Assembly: GCF_002742335.1 (NCBI RefSeq)
Contig: NZ_MDGR01000007.1
Coordinates: 3,724,501-3,788,500, forward strand
Reading direction: 5' to 3'
DNA from: Reichenbachiella sp. 5M10
Lineage (GTDB): Bacteria; Bacteroidota; Bacteroidia; Cytophagales; Cyclobacteriaceae
DNA: 64,000 bases
Numbering within the stretch: the first letter of the stretch is position 1; the number at the start of each line of letters is the position of its first letter. Of the stretch, positions 17,738-26,798 are shown one piece after another. The notes beneath the pieces are model-generated. The model saw only the letters and a list, made by a program, of their open reading frames with translations, ran no database searches and was not told the DNA's origin. A program made the translations under genes and the position numbers.

Positions 17738-18826
17738 ATGAGTGACAAGAACATAGCCCTAAATGACTTGCATATTTCCCTTGGAGGGAAAATGGTACCC
17801 TTTGCGGGGTTCAACATGCCCGTACGATACAGTTCGGACAAAGAAGAACACCTCTGCGTCAGGCAAGGTGTCGGTGTATTTGACGTCTCACACATGGGGG
17901 AGTTTCTCCTCGAAGGCCCACAAGCCTTGGATCTGATCCAACGAGTGACCAGCAATGATGCCTCCAAAATTGTCGATGGACAAGCCCAGTACTCCTGCCT
18001 GCCCAACGAAGACGGAGGGATCGTCGATGACCTCATCGTCTACCGCATGAGCGCCGAAAAATACTTCCTAGTAGTCAATGCATCCAACATCGACAAAGAC
18101 TGGAACTGGATCAGCCAATACAACAGTGACAACATACCGATGACCAACGTATCGGATGACTACTCCCTGTTTGCTGTCCAAGGCCCAAAAGCCATCGACA
18201 CCCTCCAAAAGATCACCACGGTAGACCTCTCTGCTATCAAGTTTTATCATTTCACCGAAGGCAGTATAGGAGGCGTAGATGAGGTCATCATCTCCGCTAC
18301 TGGATACACCGGAGCGGGAGGCTTTGAGCTATACGTCAAAAACGAACATGCCGAAAAACTCTGGAAGGCTGTATTCGAAGCAGGCGAAACATTTGATATC
18401 AAACCCATCGGCCTGGGAGCCAGAGACACTCTACGACTCGAAATGGGCTATTGCCTCTATGGCAATGACATAGACGACACCACCTCACCACTAGAAGCAG
18501 GGCTTGGCTGGATCACCAAGTTCACCAAAAGCTTCACCAACAGCGAGGCACTCCTCCAACAAAAAGAAGCAGGCGTCACCCAAAAACTCGTGGGCTTCAT
18601 CATGGAAGAAAAAGGCATCCCAAGAGGAGGCTATGAAATCCTAGATGCCCGAAACCAACCCATCGGAAAAGTCACATCGGGTACCATGTCTCCCTCCATG
18701 AACGTGGGTATTGGCATGGGCTATGTCCGCTTTGGCAACCATTTGCCAGACAGTGAAATTTTCATCCAAGTCAGAAACAAAACATTAAAAGCCAAGGTCA
18801 CGAAGCTTCCACTTTATAAAGGGTAA
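17738..18826 (+). CDS. gcvT: Aminomethyltransferase, glycine cleavage T protein
   Basis: T protein of the glycine cleavage system: takes the aminomethyl group from the H protein lipoyl arm and, with tetrahydrofolate, gives 5,10-methylene-THF and ammonia. Family features are the start [53 protein letters not shown] with the conserved catalytic aspartate, [14 protein letters not shown], and [18 protein letters not shown]. Length 362 is standard. The gene is not next to gcvH or gcvP here, which is normal for this phylum. Its stop overlaps the comB start (TAATG). Confidence 0.95.
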   Translation: MSDKNIALNDLHISLGGKMVPFAGFNMPVRYSSDKEEHLCVRQGVGVFDVSHMGEFLLEGPQALDLIQRVTSNDASKIVDGQAQYSCLPNEDGGIVDDLIVYRMSAEKYFLVVNASNIDKDWNWISQYNSDNIPMTNVSDDYSLFAVQGPKAIDTLQKITTVDLSAIKFYHFTEGSIGGVDEVIISATGYTGAGGFELYVKNEHAEKLWKAVFEAGETFDIKPIGLGARDTLRLEMGYCLYGNDIDDTTSPLEAGLGWITKFTKSFTNSEALLQQKEAGVTQKLVGFIMEEKGIPRGGYEILDARNQPIGKVTSGTMSPSMNVGIGMGYVRFGNHLPDSEIFIQVRNKTLKAKVTKLPLYKG

Positions 18827-19539
18827 TGAAATTGAATAGTATTGATGTATGTCTATCACCCAAATTGATAGACCTGTATGATTTAGAGGGCAAAATAGTA
18901 GTCGTAGTGGACATTTTGAGAGCCACCTCGGTCATGACGACCGCTTTGGCACATGGTGCCAAAGCAATCATCCCTGTCGAACAGCTCGAAGAAGCGAAGA
19001 AATACCTCAACAAAGAAGCCTACCTCTGTGCCGCAGAGCGAGGAGGAGAACAGGTAGAAGGCTTTCCTCTCGACAATTCTCCGTTTAGTTACATGGATGA
19101 GTGCATCCAAGGCAGCTCGATTGTGATCACCACGACCAACGGCACAGTGGCCATCGAAAAGTCACGTGCTGCAGACGAAGTACTGGTGGGATCATTTTTG
19201 AACCTATCAAGTGTGGCAGACTACATCCAGCAGCAGCAAAAAGACGTGATCATACACTGCGCCGGTTGGAAAGGTAAAACCAACATGGAGGACACACTCT
19301 ATGCTGGGGCACTGGTAGAAAAACTAAAACACTCCCACCATCTAGGCTGTGACACTCCGCACGTGACCCTCAAATATTGGGAAAGCATCAAGGACAATCT
19401 GACAGAGACGGTCGAAAACTCCTCTCACGCCAAACGGCTCAATCGCCTCAATATCAAGGAGGATATCGCCTTTTGCCTGCGTATCGACGAGTACCAAGTC
19501 GTCCCTAAGATGGAAGGCAAAACACTAGTCGCCGTATAG
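18826..19539 (+). CDS. comB: 2-phosphosulfolactate phosphatase family protein
   Basis: ComB family phosphatase (237 residues), defined in methanogen coenzyme M synthesis by hydrolysis of 2-phosphosulfolactate to sulfolactate. Typical are IDVCLSPKLIDL, KIVVVVDILRATSVMTTAL, the AERGGEQVEGFPLDNSP loop and SSIVITTTNGTVAIEKS, then a C-terminal CAGWKGKTNMEDTLYAGALV. Bacteria of this phylum do not make coenzyme M, so the physiological substrate is uncertain; a link to sulfolactate or sulfonolipid chemistry is speculation. It is translationally coupled to gcvT through a one-base stop-start overlap, an odd pairing that may reflect convenience rather than pathway. Confidence 0.88.
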   Translation: MKLNSIDVCLSPKLIDLYDLEGKIVVVVDILRATSVMTTALAHGAKAIIPVEQLEEAKKYLNKEAYLCAAERGGEQVEGFPLDNSPFSYMDECIQGSSIVITTTNGTVAIEKSRAADEVLVGSFLNLSSVADYIQQQQKDVIIHCAGWKGKTNMEDTLYAGALVEKLKHSHHLGCDTPHVTLKYWESIKDNLTETVENSSHAKRLNRLNIKEDIAFCLRIDEYQVVPKMEGKTLVAV

Positions 19540-19679
19540 AACCGCTGACCTGCGATCGTCCGCTTCATCTCGGTCGCAGGTTACTCCTTTTGGCTACCGT
19601 GGGTTTGGTCCAACCTCACTCTTCTCCTTTTCACTCCCAACTTTTAGTGATTTCACTCCTCTGGCACTATATTAGCTGC

Positions 19680-20078
19680 ATGAAGTATCTCATGGCAAAA
19701 CATTTCATAGCAGTACTCACGTTGGTCTTTTTATCCCACATGGGACAGGCCCAAAGCACTACAGACTATGTGGAGCAAGCATTCAATGCGGGTAGTGCCA
19801 AAGAGCTCATCAAGTATTTCAACCAAGTGACAGAGGTCAAAATCAACGATGTAGGGGCCAACTACAGCAAAGCGCAAGCAGAGCCCATGCTCCGTGACTT
19901 CTTCAAACAAAACCCTCCGACGAGCTTTGAGTACATCCACAAAGGCAAATCCCCCGAAGGACTCAAATACAACATCGGACTCTACACCAGTCGTTCCAAA
20001 AATTACCGGGTCGTTCTTCTGCTCAAAGTCGTCAATGATGAGTATGTCGTAGACACCATCAACTTCAACGAAGATTAA
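19680..20078 (+). CDS. DUF4783-type secreted protein
   Basis: A 132-residue exported protein matching what I know of the Bacteroidota DUF4783 family. The frame extends back to a TTG at 19590, but that N-terminus is unlike any signal. The ATG at 19680 gives MKYLMAKHFIAVLTLVFLSH followed by a cleavage site near GQA-QS. The mature part (VEQAFNAGSAKELIKYFNQVTEVKI ... FKQNPPTSFEYIHKGKS) has the cystatin/NTF2-like alpha+beta look of this family, whose function is unknown. It lies 140 bases after comB and is probably transcribed separately. Confidence 0.75.
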   Translation: MKYLMAKHFIAVLTLVFLSHMGQAQSTTDYVEQAFNAGSAKELIKYFNQVTEVKINDVGANYSKAQAEPMLRDFFKQNPPTSFEYIHKGKSPEGLKYNIGLYTSRSKNYRVVLLLKVVNDEYVVDTINFNED

Positions 20079-20196
20079 CCCTTCATAATTCTGCCATATT
20101 TATTCAAAATCCTGCCTTGGCAGCCTGCTGAAGTATTTTGGCAGGATCGTCTCATCGTAATGTTGTTGTTTTGATTAGGATTCAAAACCCAACAAC

Positions 20197-20427
20197 ATGA
20201 TGAAACTCATTTGGTACAATTCAGAAATACAAGCATATGGCTATGGAGAATCCGAGGACTATCTCCGAGCAAGCAACAACGCCCGGGATCCTCAAGCAGT
20301 GTCCGTCTTGATGAAGTTCGACCATTACTCACAGCACCTGACGCAGAAGATACTCAAGCAACTCAACATACGCCATATAGAAATTGACGAAACCCCTATT
20401 CCAACCCAAACACCTTCCCAAAAATGA
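20197..20427 (+). CDS. Small hypothetical protein, paralogue of the next gene
   Basis: A 76-residue protein without a signal peptide or membrane span; I do not recognise a family. Its core KLIWYNSEIQAYGYGESEDY ... PQAVSVLMKF ... LTQKILKQLN lines up with the downstream protein at 20424-20723 (HFIWYNPTTATYREGSAEEY ... PQSLPLLMEF ... LAQQIARELN). The two genes overlap by 4 bases (ATGA) and so are cotranslated. Tandem duplication of a small soluble protein suggests a heterodimer or a binding partner pair, but this is inference only. Confidence 0.65.
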   Translation: MMKLIWYNSEIQAYGYGESEDYLRASNNARDPQAVSVLMKFDHYSQHLTQKILKQLNIRHIEIDETPIPTQTPSQK

Positions 20428-20723
20428 TAACCCATCGTTTCCACCCTCTACCCGAAATCATCGGCACCACTTGGGCACATTTGTCCGCATGGATACCTCA
20501 CAAGGCCAAGAGCAGGCATTTCATCTGGTACAATCCCACCACAGCCACCTACCGAGAGGGCAGTGCCGAGGAGTACAAGTCCCTGCAGGCATCCTGTGAC
20601 ACTCCACAGAGCCTGCCCTTGCTCATGGAGTTTGCGACAAGCGAAAAGGCACTCGCCCAACAAATCGCTCGGGAACTCAACACAGCGATGAAAGAGCCCT
20701 ACATCCTGAAAGCCATAGCCTAA
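20424..20723 (+). CDS. Small hypothetical protein, paralogue of the preceding gene
   Basis: A 99-residue soluble protein, longer at the N-terminus than its upstream paralogue (MITHRFHPLPEIIGTTWAHL precedes the shared [LF]IWYN motif). The shared frame IWYN...Y..G...Y...PQ....LM.F....L.....LN indicates a common small fold. Ends 50 bases before a good terminator at 20774-20802, so the pair forms a two-gene transcript. Function unknown. Confidence 0.62.
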   Translation: MITHRFHPLPEIIGTTWAHLSAWIPHKAKSRHFIWYNPTTATYREGSAEEYKSLQASCDTPQSLPLLMEFATSEKALAQQIARELNTAMKEPYILKAIA

Positions 20724-20773
20724 AGATTCTTTTTCTCATAGCTTATCCTATAGACGGTAGGACAAGTGCTACT

Positions 20774-20802
20774 AAACCCTGACTCACCGGTCAGGGTTTT
20801 TT
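20774..20802 (+). terminator. Rho-independent terminator
   Basis: Stem AAACCCTGAC / GTCAGGGTTT (10 bp, loop TCACCG) followed by TTT on the plus strand. It closes the two-gene transcript ending at 20723. The same stem preceded by A-runs can also work leftwards poorly; the minus-strand gene ending at 20862 may share the region. Confidence 0.8.
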
Positions 20803-20861
20803 CTGTGTGCCACCAAAACCACTGTCCCCAGACTCCTTACAGGCCAACGGCCAAGAGCACC

Positions 20862-21881
20862 TTAGTTTTTCTTGAAAAAGAAGGAAGGAAAGGCTTGGCG
20901 CTCGTCTAGCCCTCTGACAGTCAGCTTCCATGTTGACTTGAGAAAGCCAAAGCCATAAGCCAACAGTTGAATACATGCCGCAGGTACGGCCAAAAAGGAA
21001 ACCTTGAGCGTATTGCCCTTGAGGAGAGCATCTCCCCAGAGCATGCCTCCATACATCAGTAGCAAGCCAAAAAACCAGGGAGTCAGCAGCAAGCCCATCA
21101 AGACACAGCCCAGCACTCCCAGCAGAAACAGCGACGGCAAAAAGTACACGAGCTTTTGAGTATGTGGATACCAGCGATTGAGAATCACCCGCACGACTCC
21201 AAACTTATAGACCTGCTTGGTAAACTTGGAAAAATCAATCCGACGCTTGTGGTATACTTTGGCCTTCGCCAACAAACAAACCTTGAAGCCCTCGGCCATG
21301 ATTCGAAAACTCAAATCGGGATCCTCTCCTGGGTGTATGTCCGAAAAACCACCCACTCGTTGGTATACTTGGCGTGTCATGCCCATGTTGAAGCTGCGCG
21401 GCTGGTACTTATCGAGTTGTTTGTGCCCCCCTCGTATCCCCCCAGTAGTGAAGAAAGAGGTCATGGCATAGTTGATGGCTTTTTGGACGTCCGAAAATGA
21501 CTCATGTGCTGCGTCTGGCCCCCCAAAGGCGTCAGGCTGGTGCTCCATGATGCCTGCGTCGAGCTGCGCAAAATAATCCTCCGGCAGCAAACAGTCCGAA
21601 TCAAAAAAAAGCAAATACTGCCCCGTCGCTTTCTCCATACCGAAATTTCGGCTATCACCAGGGCCGGTATTTGATTTGTAGAAATACTGAATCTGGAAGG
21701 TATAGTCTCTCAACAAATGCTCGGAGCGCTCCGTCGACCCGTCTTCGACAATCACCACCTCGATATCTGCTCTAGCCTGCACGGCGAGACTGTCTAGCAG
21801 TTCCTTCATCTCCGAAGGGCGGTTGTATACAGGTACGATGACAGAGTATTTGATCACAGGATACGGTTTTGACGGATACAA
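20862..21881 (-). CDS. Membrane-anchored family 2 glycosyltransferase
   Basis: GT-A family 2 glycosyltransferase with C-terminal membrane spans, 339 residues. Motifs: YSVIVPVYNRPSEMKELL, VVIVEDGSTERSEHLL, YLLFFDSDCLLP (DxD type), the HPGEDPDLSFRIMAEG acidic catalytic region, then three hydrophobic segments from about 245 to 320 (LPSLFLLGVLGCVLMGLLL and following). The only in-frame starts near the N-terminus are TTG at 21881 and GTG at residue 9; no ATG fits, so the start is provisional. It stands alone rather than in the polysaccharide block. It would glycosylate a lipid or export intermediate at the inner membrane; substrate unknown. Confidence 0.82.
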   Translation of the reverse strand: MYPSKPYPVIKYSVIVPVYNRPSEMKELLDSLAVQARADIEVVIVEDGSTERSEHLLRDYTFQIQYFYKSNTGPGDSRNFGMEKATGQYLLFFDSDCLLPEDYFAQLDAGIMEHQPDAFGGPDAAHESFSDVQKAINYAMTSFFTTGGIRGGHKQLDKYQPRSFNMGMTRQVYQRVGGFSDIHPGEDPDLSFRIMAEGFKVCLLAKAKVYHKRRIDFSKFTKQVYKFGVVRVILNRWYPHTQKLVYFLPSLFLLGVLGCVLMGLLLTPWFFGLLLMYGGMLWGDALLKGNTLKVSFLAVPAACIQLLAYGFGFLKSTWKLTVRGLDERQAFPSFFFKKN

Positions 21882-21909
21882 TCATTTGGTGAAGCAATAG
21901 CTTCTCCCA

Positions 21910-22758
21910 CTACAAGTTTTTGAGGCCATGAATGGCCGTTTCATAAAACGTTTTAATCACACGAATCTGATCTTGAATCAAATCCAATTCGACCAATTGA
22001 GAGTAAGGCAATACTGCTCCGATCCAATTGTTCTTGTGCCAGTGTCCACGTGTATCGGAGATATCAGGCAGGTCCTTGACAGGGTAAGGCCACGGTGCGA
22101 CATAAAAATACGGCTCATCGTAATGCTCATCGCCAGGAGACATCCCCACGCCGATCTGTTTGGAAGTCTCTGGATCTCCAGTATCCAACCGTATGATCGA
22201 TCCCGCGATATCAAAGTGATGCGGCCAGCACTTGATGGGTGTCGTCTTCTCCTCTTTGCTCAGTACTTCCTCAAGCATCAGCAAGGTATTGTGATACAAT
22301 CTACTCAACTCACGACTCGCTTGGGAGTTGGCGATCCCAAAAGTAGCACGTGATGTAGAAAAATACTCTGGCAAGTCATAGGGATAGTCCAGATTGATCT
22401 TCGAGAAATCTGCGCCTAGTTCTCCCAACTGCTGCTCCAACCACACCATGACGTCTGTCTGCGTGGCACCTTCCATGGCTATGGAGGATATGGTCCGAAA
22501 AGCCTCGTCCACGAGATAAACCTTGAAATCATAAATACTGATCGACGACCGAAAAGTGACATCCGCCTGCACCCATCTTCCCACCAAGCGCTGGAGTTTG
22601 GTGTCCCATTCTAGGTTGGCATGCTCGTCATTGGGACTTTCTTCCAGAAAGGAGCGCCCCACAGCTGCTACATTCTGTATGGCTTGGTGACTCTGCTCCT
22701 TGGCCTGTTTGAGATCTTCTAAGGATGGATAGGTAAAACGTTGCCAGTTCTGATTCAT
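21910..22758 (-). CDS. Conserved hypothetical protein (possibly DUF5996-like)
   Basis: A 282-residue cytosolic protein I cannot assign firmly. It contains CWPHHFDIAGSIIRL and GMSPGDEHYDEPYFYVAPWPYP, a histidine/aspartate-rich core that I associate with the DUF5996 group, but I could not compare alignments. No signal peptide or membrane span. It lies 29 bases downstream of dgt on the same strand, so it is probably cotranscribed with dgt and the short-chain dehydrogenase. A metal-binding role for the WPHHFD and GDEHYDEPYFY residues is possible. Confidence 0.6.
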   Translation of the reverse strand: MNQNWQRFTYPSLEDLKQAKEQSHQAIQNVAAVGRSFLEESPNDEHANLEWDTKLQRLVGRWVQADVTFRSSISIYDFKVYLVDEAFRTISSIAMEGATQTDVMVWLEQQLGELGADFSKINLDYPYDLPEYFSTSRATFGIANSQASRELSRLYHNTLLMLEEVLSKEEKTTPIKCWPHHFDIAGSIIRLDTGDPETSKQIGVGMSPGDEHYDEPYFYVAPWPYPVKDLPDISDTRGHWHKNNWIGAVLPYSQLVELDLIQDQIRVIKTFYETAIHGLKNL

Positions 22759-22787
22759 TTCCTCGGTTGATTATCTGCTCTAAAACG

Positions 22788-24134
22788 CTAATTTATACTA
22801 ATTCCTTTCAAAATTCGGAACAGCTTGATCGCTGAACTGTCCGTCATTCCTGATATGTAATCGGTAATCAACAGAATCGACTCGTACAAACTTGTCGATT
22901 CATGATCCAACTTGTAGACCACATCAGGAGGCAACAAACGAAACACACTCTTGTGCCTGCCTGTATACGCCTTGTTTTGGTAGTACTTGGCATGCACCGC
23001 AAGTACAAATGCATCCAGCAAACCATCGATCACCTCGAACCCTGCGGCTTCCTTTTCCAAAACCTGTCTACTCTGATACAAGTGCTCCACCGAAAAGACA
23101 CCGATCTCTTCGAGTACAGGAGCCGAAGGGACCAAGTCTGTAATCGCCTGGTCAAATCCCCCTGCCAACATGGCTTCCTCGTGGGTGAGAAAAACGGCCG
23201 TACTCTCTTCGATCAACACTTGAATGGCTACTGCTCGCAATACCCCTATTTTTTCTTTGTCACTTGGGATCTGCTCCAACTTCTCGGGCATGTACTTGTC
23301 TTTGAGTATGGCTGCCAAAAAATCACGAGTCTGCTCAAACGACACCAAGCCTAGGCCAAAACCATCTTCCAAATCGATGATACTGTAGCAAATATCATCC
23401 GCTGCTTCGACCAAAAAAGCCAAAGGGTGTCGTGACCATACGCCAGTATGGCGCTGGATCAAGCCCAGACTATCGGCCATCTCCGCAAAAATGCTTTGCT
23501 CACTTTGAAAATAACCGTACTTCTTTTGGCTCTTCTTTTTCTTGTCCCTTTCGGCAAAAGCCGAATAGCATGGATACTTCGTAAAGGCCGCTAGGGTCGC
23601 TTTGGTCAATTTCAATCCCTGCCGTTGGTTTCTTGTCAAAAGACGAAACCCCTGTGCATTGCCTTCAAAATCCGTCAAATCCGCCCATTGTTCTTTGGAG
23701 ACTTCCTCTTGCAGCATCTTGGCTACAGGGTGGTGCGCAAAGAAGTCCGAGATGGCCGTTTCGCCAGAATGGCCAAACGGAGGATTCCCTACATCATGGG
23801 CCAGAGCAGCTGCTCCGACTACCGCCCCAAAATCACTTGGAGTCAGTCCCTCTATGTCCTTGTACTTGCTGAGAATACTGGCTCCCGCATTCTTGCCCAA
23901 AGAGCGCCCCACACTAGATACTTCCAAACTATGTGTCAATCGGGTGTGTACAAAATCTTGGTCTGGTAAAGGAAACACCTGCGTCTTGTCCTGCAAATTG
24001 CGAAACGGGCGACTAAAAATGATCCGGTCATAATCGGCCTCAAACTCACTCCGTAGATTCCCAGCAGGATGTGCATGCATTCGTTTGACTTCACCGATTC
24101 TCTCGGCTGACATCAAATTCTTCCAATTCATCAT
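22788..24134 (-). CDS. dgt: Deoxyguanosinetriphosphate triphosphohydrolase
   Basis: dGTPase of the HD superfamily: cleaves dGTP (or other dNTPs) to the deoxynucleoside and tripolyphosphate, influencing dNTP pools. The N-terminal signature RSEFEADYDRIIFSRPFRNL and LQDKTQVFPL is followed by the metal ligands: H63/H68 in FVHTRLTHSLEVSSVGRSLG and HD at 113-114 in AALAHDVGNPPFGHSGE. DDICYSIIDLEDG later supplies the aspartate of the HD site. Length of 448 residues fits the family. The start codon may be either of two adjacent ATGs (24134 or 24131). It follows the short-chain dehydrogenase gene by three bases, so the two are coupled. Confidence 0.93.
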   Translation of the reverse strand: MMNWKNLMSAERIGEVKRMHAHPAGNLRSEFEADYDRIIFSRPFRNLQDKTQVFPLPDQDFVHTRLTHSLEVSSVGRSLGKNAGASILSKYKDIEGLTPSDFGAVVGAAALAHDVGNPPFGHSGETAISDFFAHHPVAKMLQEEVSKEQWADLTDFEGNAQGFRLLTRNQRQGLKLTKATLAAFTKYPCYSAFAERDKKKKSQKKYGYFQSEQSIFAEMADSLGLIQRHTGVWSRHPLAFLVEAADDICYSIIDLEDGFGLGLVSFEQTRDFLAAILKDKYMPEKLEQIPSDKEKIGVLRAVAIQVLIEESTAVFLTHEEAMLAGGFDQAITDLVPSAPVLEEIGVFSVEHLYQSRQVLEKEAAGFEVIDGLLDAFVLAVHAKYYQNKAYTGRHKSVFRLLPPDVVYKLDHESTSLYESILLITDYISGMTDSSAIKLFRILKGISIN

Positions 24135-24137
24135 CTC

Positions 24138-24896
24138 TTATAGGGTTTTGTGCACTTTGGTGGCGCTAGCTTGTGCTCTGGCGAGCACTGTCGTATCGGC
24201 CAAGTTGACATGGGCGGGCCGACTCAGAGCAAACCTTACTACCTCTGCAATATCCACAGCGAGCAGCGGCAGCATCCCTTGGTAGACCGACGCTGCTTTG
24301 TCTTCATCTCCCTTGAAGCGCACATTCGAAAACTCTGTATGTACCAACCCTGGATTGACAGACATTACGCGAATGTTGTGCTCGACGAGTTCTTGACGCA
24401 TGCTCTTGGTGATGGCATCCACACCAAACTTGGTCGCACAGTAGACATTCCCATTTTCATACGCTTCTTTGCCAGCGATCGACGATATGTTGATGACGTC
24501 ACCTGTTTTGCGCTCAACCATCCGTGGCAAAATCGCCCTCGTCACATATAGCAAGCCTCTCAAGTTGGAATCAATCATCGCGTCCCAATCCGAAACATCT
24601 CCTTGATGTAGCGGCGCTCTTCCGTGGGCGTTTCCCGCGTTGTTGACCAAGACATCTATGTCACGCCAAGAAGTTGGCAAAGACGCAACCGCCTCCAACA
24701 CTTGCGCATGGTCTCCCACATCAAATGTCAATGTGAGCACGTCGCTCTTTCCTTCCAACTCTAATTTCAAGCGATCCAACCGCTCTTGTCTTCTTCCGCA
24801 CAATATTAAGGAATACTCTCCAGCCAATGACCTAGAGATGGCTTCACCGATACCCGAGCTTGCCCCGGTAATAAAGGCTATTTTTTGCATATTCAT
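24138..24896 (-). CDS. Short-chain dehydrogenase/reductase (YdfG-like)
   Basis: NAD(P)-dependent SDR, about 252 residues, of the 3-hydroxy acid dehydrogenase (YdfG) type. Cofactor loop TGASSGIG (10-17), CGRRQERL after the second strand (arginines suggesting NADPH), NNAG (85-88), and the catalytic Ser in INISSIAG with Y152-x3-K156 in VYCATKFGVD. The frame opens with a GTG at 24917, but the ATG at 24896 (or 24890) begins close to the first beta-strand as in homologues. Immediately upstream of dgt with a gap of three bases. The substrate is likely a small hydroxy acid such as serine or 3-hydroxypropionate (family knowledge). Confidence 0.88.
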   Translation of the reverse strand: MNMQKIAFITGASSGIGEAISRSLAGEYSLILCGRRQERLDRLKLELEGKSDVLTLTFDVGDHAQVLEAVASLPTSWRDIDVLVNNAGNAHGRAPLHQGDVSDWDAMIDSNLRGLLYVTRAILPRMVERKTGDVINISSIAGKEAYENGNVYCATKFGVDAITKSMRQELVEHNIRVMSVNPGLVHTEFSNVRFKGDEDKAASVYQGMLPLLAVDIAEVVRFALSRPAHVNLADTTVLARAQASATKVHKTL

Positions 24897-25005
24897 ATCA
24901 CAATCTTTATCGCCCACAAGTTAGAAAGGATCGTTCAATTCTGTCGGACAAATCAAGATTTCTCGTCAATCCGAAGACAAATCTGCGCAGGTGAGGACCT
25001 TCCCC

Positions 25006-26256
25006 TTACTCGTCTTTTGGCCTACTAGGTGTGAAATACAAAACGACAAGCCAAGAAATGACAAAGTATACCCCCATAGCCCAAGAGGCATATGCGAATC
25101 GTTCGTTGAGGCCAAACCAATCTCCTGTGAACCGGATCAATGCAAGACCCGCAAGACATTTGATGGACTCGAACAGTAGGGCCCAGCGATCCCCGTCCAT
25201 CAAGGTCGTGTAAGCATAGATATGTACAAAAAGAATAGCAGCATACCAAAATATCCCTGGTGCACCGATCTCTTCAAAAGCATACAACATGTAAAACAGC
25301 ATTCCCAAACTCATGATCATCTGCCACCAAGCCCATAGGTGTAGCGACCAAGGAGCCTCCGTATCATACTTCACCAGGTCCTCAGGCCTATCTATGACTT
25401 GAACCGGATACCGTCGCGCCACATCCGCTGGCCTCCACCCTGTGGGCTTGAACCAAATTGTGAATTTTGCTTTCCAATCCGAAGTACGCCAAGCATCTTG
25501 TACCAACATCCACAAATGTTGAAAATTGATCAAAGCAGGGTTCCAAGTCTGAACGGGCCTCTTGACTCCATATACACAAGGTTCCTCATCCAACTCTTCT
25601 TGAAATGTCCCAAACATCCGGTCCCACCATGGAAAAATCTGTCCTAGATTTTTGTCCAAATAGGGTGGGTTGATTGCATGATGTACCCGATGCTGTGAGG
25701 GCGTCACGATCAGATACTCTACAAAGCCGAGTTTAGGAATATGGCGGGTGTGGTACCAAAACTGCAAAAACAAGTGAATCGGTGCAATGGTAGCAATCAC
25801 CTTAGGTGGCATCCCAAGGAGTGCAGCAGGTATCAACAGAAAAGCACTGATTGCAAAAATCTCTGCAATGGGTTGGCGCAAAGCACAGGCCAAGTTAAAC
25901 TCCTCACTGCTGTGATGTATCACGTGCTCGTTCCAAAAATAATTGACATGATGGGACAGATAGTGCTTGATATACCCCGCCAAATCAATCAGAACAAAAC
26001 TAATCAGATACACCAGCCATGTAGCACGAATATGTACCAAGGCCAAATGCTCTTCCATCCATGTATAACTGATGATGACCAGGGTCAAGCCCAATAGGCT
26101 TTTGAGGAGGTTGGTCACTCCAGAACTTAGACTCGAAATGGTATCAAAACTTCGAAAAGTCTGTTTTTTGACCAACCAACCGTATAGGCCTTCGATAAGA
26201 AGAAAAAAAATAAAAAAGGGAATAGCAATGAGCAATACTTGGGCGTATGTCTTCAT
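25006..26256 (-). CDS. Fatty acid hydroxylase / sterol desaturase family membrane protein
   Basis: Integral-membrane di-iron oxygenase-like protein, 416 residues, with six or more hydrophobic segments. The histidine cluster is complete: H98/H102/H103 in KHYLSHH, H111/H114/H115 in HVIHH, a single His near 161-172, and H189/H192/H193 in SQHRVHH. The family hydroxylates or cleaves lipids; the length and the C-terminal membrane region past the hydroxylase core resemble the alkylglycerol monooxygenase group, which cleaves ether lipids. That substrate is only suggested. Stands alone; upstream lies the SRPBCC gene on the same strand. Confidence 0.85.
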   Translation of the reverse strand: MKTYAQVLLIAIPFFIFFLLIEGLYGWLVKKQTFRSFDTISSLSSGVTNLLKSLLGLTLVIISYTWMEEHLALVHIRATWLVYLISFVLIDLAGYIKHYLSHHVNYFWNEHVIHHSSEEFNLACALRQPIAEIFAISAFLLIPAALLGMPPKVIATIAPIHLFLQFWYHTRHIPKLGFVEYLIVTPSQHRVHHAINPPYLDKNLGQIFPWWDRMFGTFQEELDEEPCVYGVKRPVQTWNPALINFQHLWMLVQDAWRTSDWKAKFTIWFKPTGWRPADVARRYPVQVIDRPEDLVKYDTEAPWSLHLWAWWQMIMSLGMLFYMLYAFEEIGAPGIFWYAAILFVHIYAYTTLMDGDRWALLFESIKCLAGLALIRFTGDWFGLNERFAYASWAMGVYFVISWLVVLYFTPSRPKDE

Positions 26257-26363
26257 AATCTTAGCTGCTTAGTTTCCAATAATACAGCCAAAACACCCGA
26301 AATAAAAGAGAACTACGTATTTATGCTGCACGCATACTATACAACTGTTGCGTCCTGCACTAC

Positions 26364-26798
26364 CTAGATCACCAAATCCTCGGCATATTCCTTGAGCGAA
26401 GCATTGAACTTATGGAAGGCCTCTTCCGTAGGGTCCATGACTTTCTTGAGAATCCCCCTGCTAAACACACCCGAAAACCGCTCACCATGCACGAATCGAG
26501 TTTGCCCTTCTCCTTCGGGCAAGAAATGAAAATAATGATTGCCCGAAAAAATTCTCCGGTGACCTAAATTCCCTACCCATTCTACCTGTCGTTGATCCTC
26601 AATCACGGTCAACTTCGGCCTGAAAGAAGACACCTTTCCATTGAGGTTGACCGTAAGCTTCAGCCGGTGCCCCACTGCCAATTCGCCGGACACCGTCATG
26701 ATCGAATTCCAATCGCTGTAAGACTCAAAGTCTATAAAAACTCTCCACAACACCTCGATAGGCGCTGCGATCAATATCTCTGTTCTAATTTCCTTCAT
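26364..26798 (-). CDS. SRPBCC (START-like) domain protein
   Basis: A 144-residue protein made of one helix-grip domain. The start IRTEILIAAPIEVLWRVFIDFESYSDWNS is typical of polyketide cyclase/dehydrase-type SRPBCC proteins, and GNHYFHFLPEGEGQTRFVHGERFSGVF gives the middle strands over the hydrophobic pocket. Such proteins bind hydrophobic ligands; no enzymatic residues stand out. Its upstream side faces the 324-base gene-free region before rimP. Confidence 0.8.
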   Translation of the reverse strand: MKEIRTEILIAAPIEVLWRVFIDFESYSDWNSIMTVSGELAVGHRLKLTVNLNGKVSSFRPKLTVIEDQRQVEWVGNLGHRRIFSGNHYFHFLPEGEGQTRFVHGERFSGVFSRGILKKVMDPTEEAFHKFNASLKEYAEDLVI

